Shown here: piece after piece, positions 42,101 to 53,100 of the stretch | How the letters are laid out: every line of letters starts with the position of its first letter | Position numbering within the stretch: position 1 is the stretch's first letter | From: Symsagittifera roscoffensis | Lineage: Eukaryota; Xenacoelomorpha; Acoela; Convolutidae | Assembly: GCF_963678635.1 (NCBI RefSeq) | Contig: NC_087066.1 | Coordinates: 26,875,453-26,939,452, forward strand | Direction: 5' to 3' | DNA: 64,000 bases | The notes under the pieces: model-generated | Seen by the model: the letters and a program-made list of their open reading frames with translations, nothing else | Told to the model about the DNA's origin: nothing | Database searches by the model: none | Made by a program: the position numbers and the translations under genes

Positions 42101-42400
42101 ATGGGTAAAGTTCATTCACAATTTAATTTAAAACACCAATTGAAACATATTATGGCTCGAGGCACGCCCTATTTACCAGTGGAACGATGTTATCCTAAGA
42201 AGTGTCTGGAACTGAACAGTTTGCAGCAACAAAATCACAACTATTTAGAAAGTTTCCAACTTAAAACCATTTTATTCTTTTCAGGCACCCTAACCCTAAG
42301 AAAGTTGGATTATAAAAATTATACAAAAATTGGGGTGAAAACCCATTTGAAAGAAGGGGAGAAAATGATGAAAGAAATGTATGGCGTTTTTATAGGCTGA
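42101..42400 (+). CDS. Array unit 20 ORF
   Basis: Intact 99 codons (MGKVHSQFNLKHQ). The first complete unit after the spacer and the counterpart of unit 15. Confidence 0.4.
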   Translation: MGKVHSQFNLKHQLKHIMARGTPYLPVERCYPKKCLELNSLQQQNHNYLESFQLKTILFFSGTLTLRKLDYKNYTKIGVKTHLKEGEKMMKEMYGVFIG

Positions 42401-42443
42401 GGTAATGGGTAAAGTTCATTCCAAATTCAAGTTAAAATACTAA

Positions 42444-42704
42444 TTGAAACATATTATGGCTCGAGGCACGCCCTATTTACGAGTAGAACGATGTTATCCT
42501 AAGAAGTGTCCGGAACTGAGAAATTTGCAGCAGCGAATTCACAATTATCTAGACAGTTACCAACCTAAAACCACTTTATTCTTTTCAGACACCCTAACCC
42601 TAAGAAAGTTGGATTATAAAATTTATACGAAGATTGCGGTGAAAACCCATTTGAAAGAGTGGGAGAAAACGATGAAAGAAATGTATGGCGTTTTTAAAGG
42701 CTGA
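42444..42704 (+). CDS. Array unit 21 ORF (5'-shortened)
   Basis: 86 codons from MKHIMARGTPYLRVERC; an upstream taattg change removes the longer start. It ends VFKG. Confidence 0.35.
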   Translation: MKHIMARGTPYLRVERCYPKKCPELRNLQQRIHNYLDSYQPKTTLFFSDTLTLRKLDYKIYTKIAVKTHLKEWEKTMKEMYGVFKG

Positions 42705-42921
42705 GGTAATGGGTAAAGTTCATTCACAATGCAAATTTAAATACCAAGTGAAACATATTATGGCTCGAGGCACGCCCTATTTACCAGTAGAACGATGTTA
42801 TCCTAAAAAGTGTCCGGAACTGAAAGGTGTGCAGCAGCAAATTCACAATTATCTAGACAGTTACCAGCCTAAAACCACTTTATTCTTTTCAGACAACCTA
42901 ACCCTAAGAAAGTTGGATTAA
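42685..42921 (+). CDS. Array unit 22 ORF (3'-truncated)
   Basis: 78 codons, stopping at LRKLD through a one-base loss in the following A run. Otherwise it is the counterpart of unit 17. Confidence 0.35.
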   Translation: MAFLKAEVMGKVHSQCKFKYQVKHIMARGTPYLPVERCYPKKCPELKGVQQQIHNYLDSYQPKTTLFFSDNLTLRKLD

Positions 42922-43189
42922 AAAAATTTTACGAAGATTGCGGTGAAAACCCATTTGAAAGAGTAAGAGAAAATGATGAAAGAATTGTATGGCGTTTTTA
43001 TAGTCTGAGGTAATGGGTAAAGTTCATTCACAATGCAAATTAAAATACCAATTGAAACATATTATGGCTCGAGGCACGCCCTAAGAAAGTTGGATTATAA
43101 AAATTATACGAAGATTGCGGCGAAAACCAATTTGAAAGAGTGGGAGAAAATGATGAAAGAAATTTATGGCGTTTTTATAGGCTGAGGTA

Positions 43190-43381
43190 ATGGGTAAAGT
43201 TCATTCACAATGCAAATTAAAATACCAATTGAAACTTATTACTGCTCGAGGCACGCCCTATTTACCAGTAGGACGATGTTATCCTAAGAAGTGTCCGGAA
43301 CTGAAAAGTTTGCAGCAGCAAATTCACAACTATTTAGAAAAATACCAATCTAAAACCACTTTATTTTTTCAGGCATCCTAA
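43190..43381 (+). CDS. Array unit 24 ORF, first part of second tail-bearing unit
   Basis: Equivalent of unit 19 with one change (VGRC for VERC). It has the same shortened TTTTTTCAG junction and FFQAS end. Confidence 0.35.
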   Translation: MGKVHSQCKLKYQLKLITARGTPYLPVGRCYPKKCPELKSLQQQIHNYLEKYQSKTTLFFQAS

Positions 43382-43422
43382 CCCTAAGAAAGTTCGATTA
43401 TAAAAAATATACGAAGATTGAG

Positions 43423-43692
43423 GTGAAAACCCATTTGAAAGAGTGGGAGAAAATGATGAAAGAATTGTATGGCGTTTTTATACCAAAAGTTGTGAACTAT
43501 ACTCAGCCTATATTCGCTGTCACCAAAAGACGTGCCAATAACACATTTGCTGAGTGTAGAAAAGCCGTTCATTTGGAATTCCGAAATTCTTTGCAAAGCA
43601 AAATGGATAGATTTCCCTTACGTTTCACACCCGATTTGGGAATTCCGGCTCTGAGTCGAATACTTCAAAAACAGCAGAAAACTTACCATTAA
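43423..43692 (+). CDS. Array tail ORF, second copy
   Basis: 89 codons in which unit sequence (MKTHLKEWEKMMKELYGVFI) reads directly into the unique tail (PKVVNYTQPIFAVTKRRANN, ending QKQQKTYH). The open frame extends upstream of the ATG to the TTTTTTCAG junction at about 43372, so this copy could be a last exon. Unknown function. Confidence 0.4.
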   Translation: MKTHLKEWEKMMKELYGVFIPKVVNYTQPIFAVTKRRANNTFAECRKAVHLEFRNSLQSKMDRFPLRFTPDLGIPALSRILQKQQKTYH

Positions 43693-44126
43693 AATCGTCA
43701 TATCGAAATGCATTCACTCATGTTCGGTCAAAACACAAGTTACCCAAGTTATTACAAAGGTGTTTCTATACTCATAACGGCTGATACAGCACATTTCACT
43801 AGCCAGTTCTGCTCTTAAAAACTTCCAAATATTCCTCAATCTTATTCACAGCATCCTGTAAACATGAGCTTCCTAGGTCCAGACGGAATACACAACGCTT
43901 GACCAAAGCCCAATCTACTCAAAAAAACTGCGAAGCATTTTTTGAACTCATACAAGACTTATATATATATACAAGTGGCAAAATGCCCTACAGAACTATG
44001 TCACTGACATTTACACAGCCGAAATACTAGCAACTGATGTAGATTACTAGAACATATAAACACTGGAAAATGAGCTCTTAAACTGCCAATACTATGCAGT
44101 AAAACCAGCAAATTGAGCTCTTTTGT
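43693..44126. other. Spacer after the array
   Basis: 43693-43866 is the duplicate of the sequence after the first tail; beyond it is unique sequence with a short (ta)n run at 43961-43970. No gene seen. Confidence 0.5.
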
Positions 44127-44606
44127 TGTTCCGACTTTTGAAGAAAACGGAATATTTATGCTGAGTGTGGTTTTTTTATTTATTCAATTTTCGCCGATCG
44201 AAATAAAAGTTTTCAACAAAATTGCTTTAAGCTACACTGAATTCTTGAGTTCAAATTTAAAAAGATATTTTACATCCCATTATTTTTAAAGTGTTCTTGG
44301 GGTTTGAAAATTGCCAAAATTGGCCTGGAATAATTTATTCGCGCTTTGAAGAGTTTATTCATAGTGCTGAGAGCATAACCCGAATTTTTTATGCGTGGCG
44401 AATTATTCCGCACAACAAAATCGTTCCAAATTGAATCGAGACTGAATTATTCCGTCGTTTTAATTTTGTATGACTCAATATTTCACACTTTGATATTGTC
44501 CAAAAATTATAGGCTTTCAATATTTTCTTTTCCCAAACATTATTCGATAAGAATTAAGGGAAAGTCGGAACATTCAGATTTGCCCTGATATACGAGCAGT
44601 CTTGTT
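44127..44606 (+). mobile_element. Helentron-like family 2, reference copy
   Basis: An uninterrupted ~480 bp copy: gttgttccgacttttgaaga at the left; agtcggaacattcagatttg, ccctgatatacgagcagtct and tgtt at the right. The tgttccgact motif at the left end is repeated inverted (agtcggaaca) ~40 bp before the right end. No target duplication is visible and there is no open frame. Family 1 shares both ends but not the middle, so the two families should be moved by the same machinery. Confidence 0.75.
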
Positions 44607-46780
44607 TGCCAGTTAAAATGGAACAAATGTTGATTCGTATTATAACACAATGATTGCAACCTCGTAGATCATAAAAATTAATAGACTCATTCTTGTATAC
44701 GGCACATTCGGTCATAGAAAAAAACAATCAACAGAAGCTATGTTAGAGCAGTTGGTTACCTGGACGCGTTAAAAATATTTTGAGCAATTTCTTTCTTCCA
44801 CGAGCGGTTTAAGAACTTATTGTTCAGAACACTTAAAGTGGGGAGAAGCTTAGTCTTCAGGTGGGTTTTAGTTTCTTTTTGTTTTGCTTAATGCAAAAAA
44901 AAGAAAACCACATCAGGCTTAGGGTGGGGTTGATTAAGGTATCATATAAAAGCCCTTCCAATAGCCATTCGATTCCTATTGATCCCATTTTCCAAAACTC
45001 TCATCGATGTCAAGAAAAACCGATTTGAACCTCTTGATTTTTAGTCCAACTTACACTGAGTAAGTTGAGCAAGAGTAGCAAGTCAATAGGGAAAAGTATA
45101 TTAAAACTTCTGTTGGTGCTATCTCAAATATTTTAAATTTTGATCTGAAAAGTTTCCGTTTTTGTTATGACTTAGCAAAGCTAACGCCAGTCAACTGAAG
45201 CCAATACTATAGTTTCTACGCGAATAATTCTTGATCCTTTTCTTTACACGCACAAAAACTTTTATACATTTAAACACAAAGGCAAAGCGGACTTCGTAAA
45301 ACTTGCAATACATCAAAAGCACAGCAGTGCAAGCTATCAAATAAAAAATGAGATGGAAACAACTAAATCAAAAAAATAAATCGTTTTTTTTTGTGGAATA
45401 AATGAATAAATGAATAAATAAATTTCAGAAAAACAGAGCAGGCGAGAAACACACAAACACAACATTAAATAGGCTTTTAGTATTGATTGAACGGCCCTCC
45501 AAAGGACACAAAATCAGTTGCATTAACTGTTGACACAGAAGCCAGAAGTTGAAAGAATCTAAGCCGAATAAATCTTCCATGCAAAAAAAAACAAAAAGGA
45601 AAAATTAAAAAGTCAGGGCTAGTAGATTTCAGAATTAAAGGAGTAAGCTTTCAACACTTACAAGAGCACAGGAAAATTCATGATATGGCAGCTAATTCCA
45701 GAGAACAAGAACAAAAAATCATTATGCTGAAAATTCAATTTTTCCTTAAAAAAACTGGGGTAAGGGCTTGAACCCCAGATCATAGGGTGCGAAAGCACAC
45801 GCGTTACCTCTGGATCATATGATCACGAGACTGGAAGATGTTAAGCTTCAACAAAAAAGCAAAATTGTAAGAGAACTTGTTAACCGAATTAAGTTTTGTT
45901 CCCGATTACAAAACACTTTCTCTCGCAAGTGTAAAAATTGATTATTTCGGCTTGTCTCAAAAACGATTGATTCGGCCGAGACGGATGATATATACAAATT
46001 TATACAAATTTAAGCGGCATTGAATAATTCTGAAAACGTTTCCTAAGTATGGATAAAAGCTGGTTGGATGAAACTTTTGATGGTACTTGCACAGAAAACG
46101 GCCACAGTTGTTTTTTGAAACTGTAGCACAATTTGATTTCAAATGAAACTGTATAGCACAAAATTAGCACAATCACTTATGATTAGAAAACAATTGATAT
46201 GAATTGCTGAAAAAATCGGGATGGGCGGAGTGGACGCATTTTTTCCACGGATTTGTCCCCCTTCCTCACTGCCAAAAGAGTGTTAGTTGGTCGGAACCCT
46301 TTGGTACTAATGCGCTCTTAATTAATCTGAAACCAAAAGTGAATGAGGTGCGCGCTCGTTTTGGTTTGCGGCCGTTTTGGTTTACCGTAGCCATTTGCCG
46401 TCAACTGACTCTGAAACTTTTCTTAAATCGTCATTATATGCTAATTTTCAATGGGAAAAACACAACTTTGTCCGCCTAAAAAATTTCGACATTTTGGAAG
46501 TTTTTTTTTCAAAAAATCCGTCTTCTCGAAAAAATCCGCCACACTCTTTGTTTCTTATCTTTTAAATAATCTAAACAATAGAGAGTAAAAAGATGGAACA
46601 CCAATAGCGGATATTTTTTTTTACTACAAAACTTCAAATTTTTCTATGACAAATCAAGTTAAAAAAAATTTTGATTTTCAAAAAAATTTATTATCTTTGC
46701 GAATCACTGCTTATTAAACATGATCATGATATATCACTCTAACCCAGTTGCATTTCAGAGACGGATCTAAAATTTTTCCA
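44607..46780. other. Gene-poor spacer
   Basis: No supported gene. A 91-codon frame at 46204-46479 has no recognisable domain. An (aatg/aata)n microsatellite lies at 45402-45424. A tRNA-like sequence is at 45768-45845. Confidence 0.4.
45768..45845 (-). repeat. tRNA-like sequence
   Basis: The - strand has an A-box-like gatccagaggtaacgcg, an anticodon-arm-like gtgtgctttcgcac and a B box ggttcaagccc, followed by a T run that could terminate RNA polymerase III. The acceptor stem does not pair and the T stem is wobble-rich, so it is more likely a tRNA-derived SINE or pseudogene than a tRNA gene. Confidence 0.4.
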
Positions 46781-46904
46781 AAGGCGGGAAAAATCTGCTC
46801 CTACTGTTTTTTATTCGACCTAATTATTTTGTCTGCTGCTTAGTTGAGCTCTCTATATAAACTCCTTCCCACACATGACGGTGATTATAAATGAAAACAA
46901 GACT

Positions 46905-47110
46905 ATTTACGAGGCATAACTCTGCGTGGGATAGGCCCAAAATCTTGTGTGTAAATCTCTGGCGTGTATCCAGAGACAAGTCTTTAAGCGTGTTAAATTT
47001 TGTTCGGAACAAATAAAAAAAAAGACGAAACAAAGGAAAAACAAAGAGCGCGTCCTTGTTGCGAAATCTGCTTACCATTCACAAAAAACAGACTCTTGCG
47101 CTGTAATTTT
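46905..47110 (+). repeat. Diverged copy of the 19964-20254 coding-like sequence
   Basis: It aligns with 20045-20230: aatcttgtgtgtaaatctct matches attttgtgtctgtatcttcc, and aaaaacaaagagcgcgtcct matches agaacaaagggagcgtcctt. The translated end KQRKNKERVLVAKSAYHSQ parallels KEQKKNKGSVLVAESANKA, so similarity is kept at the protein level in the same frame. It lies directly before a Helentron-like copy. Confidence 0.6.
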
Positions 47111-47590
47111 GCTTGTATTAGGGCGAAGCCCTAAAAATTGTGACTGCCTTTTTTAAGTTATTTGCAGTAGTTTTCACTTCAAACAATTATTAAATTTTCA
47201 AAAAATCTCAAAACTTAAATTTAACTTTTTTCAGCTTTTTTTGTAAAAATCACCCCCTCACGCAATGTAAGGAAAAAAGTGACTGTTTTAGCATATAGCA
47301 GATTTTCGAATAGATCAAAATTATGCTTCATTTCGATTTTGAACGGTTTACAAGACGAAGGAAACTTCAGCGTACGCGTTAATAGGACAAAGTATATTCC
47401 ACTTTAGTCATCCTAAATTTGACAAATTGACAATCCTTAAGCCCCAATAACTTTACAAATAATGAATTCAGGTTAATTTTTTTATTTTGAGCCATTTTGA
47501 GGACGGCAATATCTTTCGACTGATGCTTAAAAATTTTTCATAAAGACTCGTTAAAATTTGCAGTTTGTCTGGAGAAAAACACCAAAAAGA
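47111..47590 (-). mobile_element. Helentron-like family 1, diverged reverse copy
   Basis: The hairpin end is kept (tagggcgaagcccta). Internal landmarks are altered (agcgtacgcgttaataggac; ccccaataactttacaaat; gtttgtctggagaaaaacac). The right end fades near 47590. It is one of the older copies. Confidence 0.6.
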
Positions 47591-48626
47591 ACCTTCTGAG
47601 CTACAGTTATACAAACTTATACTACTCATGGCGGGAGAAAATTAAAAAGAGTAGTTTATAATTTTTCTCTTTGAAGTTATCCTGTGTTCTACAAAATATT
47701 TTCTAAGAAAAACTGATCTGCTTTTTGTTGCCATTCAGGCTCAATTCATTATTTGCTAAAGATAGATGAGTTTTTCATCTGCTTTCAGCAATTTCTATCT
47801 TTGTATTTAAATTCGATTTTAACCAACCCAAAACACATACACAAATAAACACATGCATTCGAAAAAACGTTAATGAGCGTTAGTGACTATTAAAACAGTA
47901 CATTAATGACTTTTTCTTGTAGCAGTTTTCAAAACAAGAAAATTGCCATAAACTCGTTCAGTCTTAAGTATCGTTTAAAATTAAATTTTTGAAAAAATAT
48001 CCAACCAACAGTTTAAAAAGTGTCATTTGACACAAGGTAATCTAAAAACATGCTGAATTGATTTTTTTAATTCTGATTTGTTTAAATAAAGCCGAAAAAT
48101 AGAAAATAAAAATAGCTTTGTTTTTTCTTCTAATTTCCAAAACAGTTTATGATTAAAAATTGTGTAATAAAACTACCCCAACTCAAAAAAATGGATGAAA
48201 ATAATTAAAATCCACCTTCAAAATTTAAATTATTTCGCTTTTGCGCCATTTGGAGAGCGTAATTTGTTTTCTTTTCAGCAGATGATTTTTCAGTTTTTTT
48301 TAGAAAAAAGTAACAAAAGAAGCATCACGATTTCTATAAATGTTTCCTTAATATGCGTTGACAGTTTCAAATTAATTTCTTATGTCTTCATTAAAAAATT
48401 AGTTGTGTTGTTTTGCCGCAAAAAAACCCTGAAAATTCCTTTGTCACCTTTTCAAAATTTGAATAAAGTCTAACTTAGAAAATCATATTAGAAAGAGTAA
48501 TTGCCTTCTATTCGTAATTGGTTTTCATTTTCACTTTTCAAATTTGTCATTAAAATGCTTTATTGCTTTCCAATGGTCTTTCTTGTACGATAATCTATGC
48601 TGCTAGGGCAGCAATCTTGTAATATT
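47591..48626. other. Spacer, no gene seen
   Basis: AT-rich. A 92-codon frame at 48195-48473 is low-complexity and rich in Phe, Lys and Ile, with no recognisable domain. Confidence 0.35.
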
Positions 48627-49145
48627 GTTGTTCCGACTTTCGTAACGAAAGTAACGGAATATTTGTGCTCGGGTGATTTTTTTCTTCTGAAAACTTTCGA
48701 CTTTTTATCTGGCCATTTTTGACGGAACATTTTTATTACTTCCCAAAAGTATTCTTATCTTGAGCTTAAAATTGAAAAAGCACCTGTGATTGTTTTTCAT
48801 AAGGTCATGTTGGTTTAAATATTGCCGTTTTGGATCAATTAACGCGCGATATATTTCGCGCTATTAATGCGTTAGCGGAGATTTTTTCCGTTTTAGAAAT
48901 TGTTCCAAATTGGTCGAAGCAAGCTTTTTTGCCATAATAGTTTTTTTACCAGGGGCGAAATCTATCACTTTGTACTTTAAATGGCGCGTGTTTGGAGATC
49001 ATTTTTACAAAAACCTCAATTTTTTTTTGTAAAACTTTTCACTTTAGTTCATTACGTTTAATTTTTTAAAGTTATTACTGCATCATAGACCTTAAAAAGC
49101 AGTCGGAACATTCCGGGCTTCGCCCTGATACGAGCAGTCTTGTTT
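48627..49145 (+). mobile_element. Helentron-like family 1, reference copy
   Basis: A complete ~519 bp copy. The left end is tgttccgactttcgtaacga, with the palindrome ctttcgtaacgaaag. The middle carries ttaacgcgcgatatatttcg and cgctattaatgcgttagcgg. The right end is agtcggaacattccgggctt, then cgccctgatacgagcagtct and tgtt. The inverted tgttccgact/agtcggaaca pair is asymmetric: terminal at the left, subterminal at the right. A short palindrome follows near the right end and no target duplication is visible. This fits Helentron-associated (HINE) elements better than TIR transposons. The assignment is inference from structure. Confidence 0.7.
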
Positions 49146-49812
49146 TTATTTAAACATGATTGAAACATAGCCTTCTAAAATTACAGCTCTTTATGGAAAT
49201 GAAAATAAACCCCTGGAAATGAATGCTTGCAAGCACAAAAAAAACTTTTCATTTTTTTGAAAATTGGTTTGCTGCAAAAAAACGATGCGCATATATGTTA
49301 AAAATCTTAGAAGCAATTCTGGAAAAGCATTGAAGTCGATAGTTTAAATTTAAATTGCAAATCAAAGCAAATTCTCAAAGGATACAAAAATGAATCGATA
49401 ATTTACTCTGTTAGTTAAAAATTCCCAACTCACGTGAGAGCAAGATTTGCTGTGCATTAATTGCTAATATAAACTAGTTTCTAAACATTCAAATACAGCA
49501 TTCATTCATTCAATTTTACACGAATTATAAAAAAGTTGATTTTCAAAATATTGTAGCATTTCTAAATTGATAAATTTCTAGCCAGCACAGAAAAGGTGAT
49601 AGAATCAAAGAATAGGAATTAATGGTCATGTCCTTTCATGAACCAAAGCTAAAGTAATAGAAAAGAAAACGAAGAACATTGATAGCATCTAGAACCTTAA
49701 CAAAATTGTGCATTGGTTTTTGATGCAAATGGAAAGCTCGTTGAAATTGATGCTTATGAATATTGCGATAATTCGAAGACAGTTATCCGCGCAAACATTC
49801 AAAAGTATTTTT
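49146..49812 (-). other. 3' flank and probable 3' UTR of the spectraplakin gene
   Basis: Non-coding. The part next to 49812 should be the 3' UTR of the - strand gene. A weak aataaa-like signal is possible but not assigned. Confidence 0.35.
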
Positions 49813-50135
49813 CTACAGTTTTTTAGTTTGTGGTAGTGGTATTCTGGAAGATGCCGTATTTTTTGCACCATTTTCTGCCTTTTTACTACTCGGCGGTGTC
49901 GTAGGAGTAGGTGATGTAACCATGGATGACGTAACACCTCGTGACGTTGCTGATGGTTGTGCATGGCATTGATGCTGGTGAGGGGTGTGAACAGTTCTGA
50001 GTTGTGACGTAATAGTTCGCACGTTAGTGACTCCACTAGTCCTGCCCGAGTGTGGCGAGCTCATATCTGTGGATACAAATGTCTGTTTTTGGGTATCCAC
50101 AATTCGGGTCGATGGAGCTGGGATTCCGGTGTTGC
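49813..50135 (-). CDS. Spectraplakin terminal coding exon (EB1-binding tail)
   Basis: The acceptor is tttttcag at 50136-50143. Phase joins G from the previous exon to GC, giving Gly. The exon encodes [10 protein letters not shown] at its start and [12 protein letters not shown] at its end: TGIP and SRIP both fit the [S/T]xIP motif used to bind EB1 at microtubule plus ends, set in a Ser/Thr/Pro-rich, disordered, basic tail. Stop at 49813-49815. Confidence 0.85.
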
Positions 50136-53100
50136 CTGAAAAATGGACCATTTCATTTGGATCCAAGAAAAGTAACAAAAAATTACATGCACAACTCAAT
50201 CAAGGTCAAAAACCACATGCTTCAATGACTAGCTCTTCAGGAGGCTTTTCTGCTGAGGAGGCTTTTCTGTCATTTGTACTAGAAAAAGGAATTGAATCAC
50301 CAAATCTCACTTTTGTAACCATCCGCGGTAAGGGAGACATGCTTGATTGATTCTTTCTGTTGCTGTGAAAACTAGCATGACATAGTGTCTATACATGCAG
50401 CTCAAAATGAAGTAGTATCTGTAAAATTCAGAATAAAGCTGATTCGTAACCGAAAAATATGGTCTCGATATGATTAATAATAAGATTTGATAAAGGTTAA
50501 CACTATACTTAAAGTTTAAAAAAAATCAGTAGCATTCCCTTGCGATGTGACATTATACCTTTTCGGGTTAGTCATGCCATGAAATCCTTGGTTAAGAAAT
50601 ACATCAAATGAAAACGAACTTCCCAATTCAAGCGTCATACCTCAGAAATATGAAGATAGTGGCGCTGAACAAAGAATCGAATCCTCAACGGTTTCTGCCT
50701 TTTTATACTTTAGAAAAAACTATTGATACATAGCTTAACACAATATTAACCAGTCGAATCAACATACAGTTGACTAGGCGTAAATTAATTCAAAGAAGCC
50801 GAAAGAAAGATGAATTTTTTGAAATTCAAAAAGCTTTTGATTTTCATTGTGATGTTCCATGAGAGAAAACTTCAGTTTCGAACAGCTGAAACAGTTTTTC
50901 TTTACTATATTAGAATTTATAACCTAATATTATTCGTAAATCTTTACTTGCCATTTTCACTTTTTGTTATTGGAGTGTAATAAGCAAATGATGCAAATCT
51001 AATTAAAAGACATCAAAAGTCAAAGCGCCAAAATTTTACAAGAGAGTAAACATCTTTTTTCCTGAAACACCTGTCGACCAAGTGAATGAAGCAGGCACTT
51101 CGTTCTTTGAAAACCAATTTTTGTTCAAATAAAAACCTATTTGATTGCAAACGACTACTTGAGTGGAAATTTCGTGGCCAATATGAACTCTCAGCTTTCA
51201 GAAACTCCAATGTTTCTGTGTCAGTAAAACCCGTTCGAACAGTAAAATCTCTCACCAGTAGAAATCCTAGGTGTGCGTGGACTTCTTGGAGCACTTTGTG
51301 ACGACGATTTGTGCTGATCTTCTGTAATGTACGGTTCATTGGGCAACTCTTTCACCCTTTTGAGCTCCCCTTGATGTTGTTGTTGAACAGTTGTCAAAAT
51401 GTCTTTTTGTCTATCTCTTGCTGATGTTTGGTTGCGTGATTTGAACGTCCATAGAGAGTCATTAGATGGTTTTTTGAATAAAATTGGGTTCGAAGCTTTG
51501 TTATTGGATTGTAGTTTGGTGGGCATTTGCTTCGAGTTCAAATTAGTTGCAGTCCCGTCGCCAAAAAAATGCTGCTGGTCTTTGACCTCTAAGCTAATGC
51601 GCCCAGGCGCTGAAAAAAGAGAAAGATGACCAGTTAAAAGTTAACGTCACACAAGCACCAGAAAAAGCAAGGCAAGCTGAGCTGTGATCAATTTATAGAA
51701 AACTAAATAGGAAAGCAACCGAAAACCAAATGTACAACCAAACCACTCACGCTGAAATTTGAAGCTCACAAACTTTATATATAGTATGAACGCAACATTT
51801 TTGAAGTTATGCTGTTGGATTGTTATCTTATAGGCAGAAAGGATTTAAACGACATTCAACACCACAACCAAATGCTCAATTTGTTCTGTAATTTTTTGAC
51901 CTTGACTTTGGGAATTTTCTCCTTTTTATTGGAATGCCAGTCGGCGCGTGGGAAGGCATTCGGCCGGGATAACCGTGATCGCTGTAAAACACAGTAACAC
52001 ATTTCAGTTAATCGCATGCAACTAAAAAAATTCAGGTTTTTGTCTATAAATTAAAGGCTTCGCGCTCCACTTGTAAAGATATGGTCAATGAAATAATATT
52101 TTGCACTAATAGTGGCGTCTAATTTAAAAAAATTTCGAGATAATACAACAAGGGTCTAACTGGTTTTTACAGTAATCTTTTAAAAAAATATTTGTTTGGT
52201 TCAACTTTTACTGACTATGAAAATCTATTGCTAAACCCTTTGCTTAATAACACACATTGAAAGTAAATTTTTATGTCCAAAGAAGAGAAGGATGTGAAAA
52301 GGATCCGAGTCACCGCAAAACAAGGTAGTCTTACCTGAGTCCTGAATTACTATGACTAAAACGGGTGCAGTTGTTTACTACAAAACAAATATCGATTTCA
52401 TTTCAAAAACAAAAGAAAGTGAATAAGGTACAGCCTATAAATTTTCACTAATTCTGCAAGCTTTTGAAGTTGAACACCATTTGTAATTTGACATGGGTTC
52501 GTTTTGAGGAAAATTTTACTTGCGGAACATTTTTAGATTTACTTGAGGAACACCAACAAACATGCTCATTCGTCAAAACAGTGCAACTCGAATGCTTATT
52601 ACGTTCTTTTCAATCGTGCATGTGTTATGAACTAACTTGCAAATAATGCGGATATACAGGGGTGGTTCTGGTTATTAGTTACCTGCACTTAGGTCCTTTA
52701 GTAGGCACAGTGTATAGCACTGCAGCGAAATACAAGACACCGTTAGATTGGGACAGAAAAGTTCCTGTAACCAGTTCAACAGGCGAAGGAAAAGAAATGT
52801 GTGTATCACACACTTAGCTTGAAAATTCGCAGGACGGTAACTCAATTTCTTTATTTGGATAAACTCAACTTTTTGGGTCACAGCTAATTTTATACTAATA
52901 TAAAACTTGTCAATTTAATCCGTCAAAAATATTTGATAATAAATTTAAACAACCTGAAATGATGAAGAAAGAGTTCTAGGATGACTAGAGATACTTAATC
53001 ATTAAAACTGCGAACTGTCGTTTTTTATTAACATTTTCATTCTGACATAGAAACCCTTCTGATTCAATAGATAACCTTCTACCACTATCATTCATTATTT

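Larger units (their letters stand above)
35462..43692 (+). repeat. Tandem array of ~25 ORF-bearing units, ~304 bp each
   Basis: Units begin at the ATG of taATGGGTAAAGTTCATTC: 35841, 36145, 36449, 36751, 37055, 37357, 37661, 37963, 38268, 38570, 38874 (ATT), 39176 (ATT), 39481, 39785, 40089, 40392, 40695, 40999 (short, 177 bp) and 41176. A unique tail and spacer follow, then 42101, 42405, 42709, 43013 (short, 177 bp) and 43190 with the tail again. A variant first unit precedes 35841. Each intact unit encodes a basic ~100-residue protein whose landmarks are KYQLKHIMARG, YLPVERCYPKKCP, LQQQNHNYL, TLRKLDYKNYTKIGVKTHLK and MKEMYGVF. I do not recognise the family. There is no signal peptide or membrane segment. 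Confidence 0.95.

Noticed and set aside
35462-43692. CRISPR-like array.
   Set aside because: Units are 300 bp, contiguous and coding-like, without short repeats and unique spacers; the genome is eukaryotic.
45768-45845. Functional tRNA gene.
   Set aside because: A and B boxes are present but the acceptor stem does not pair and the T stem needs two wobble pairs.
50027-50350. A 107-codon + strand ORF.
   Set aside because: It is the antisense shadow of the spectraplakin terminal exon.
52675-52881. A 37-bp segment with good acceptor (gctgcag) and donor (gtaact) in the spectraplakin intron.
   Set aside because: 37 bases would shift the frame of the well-supported tail exons.
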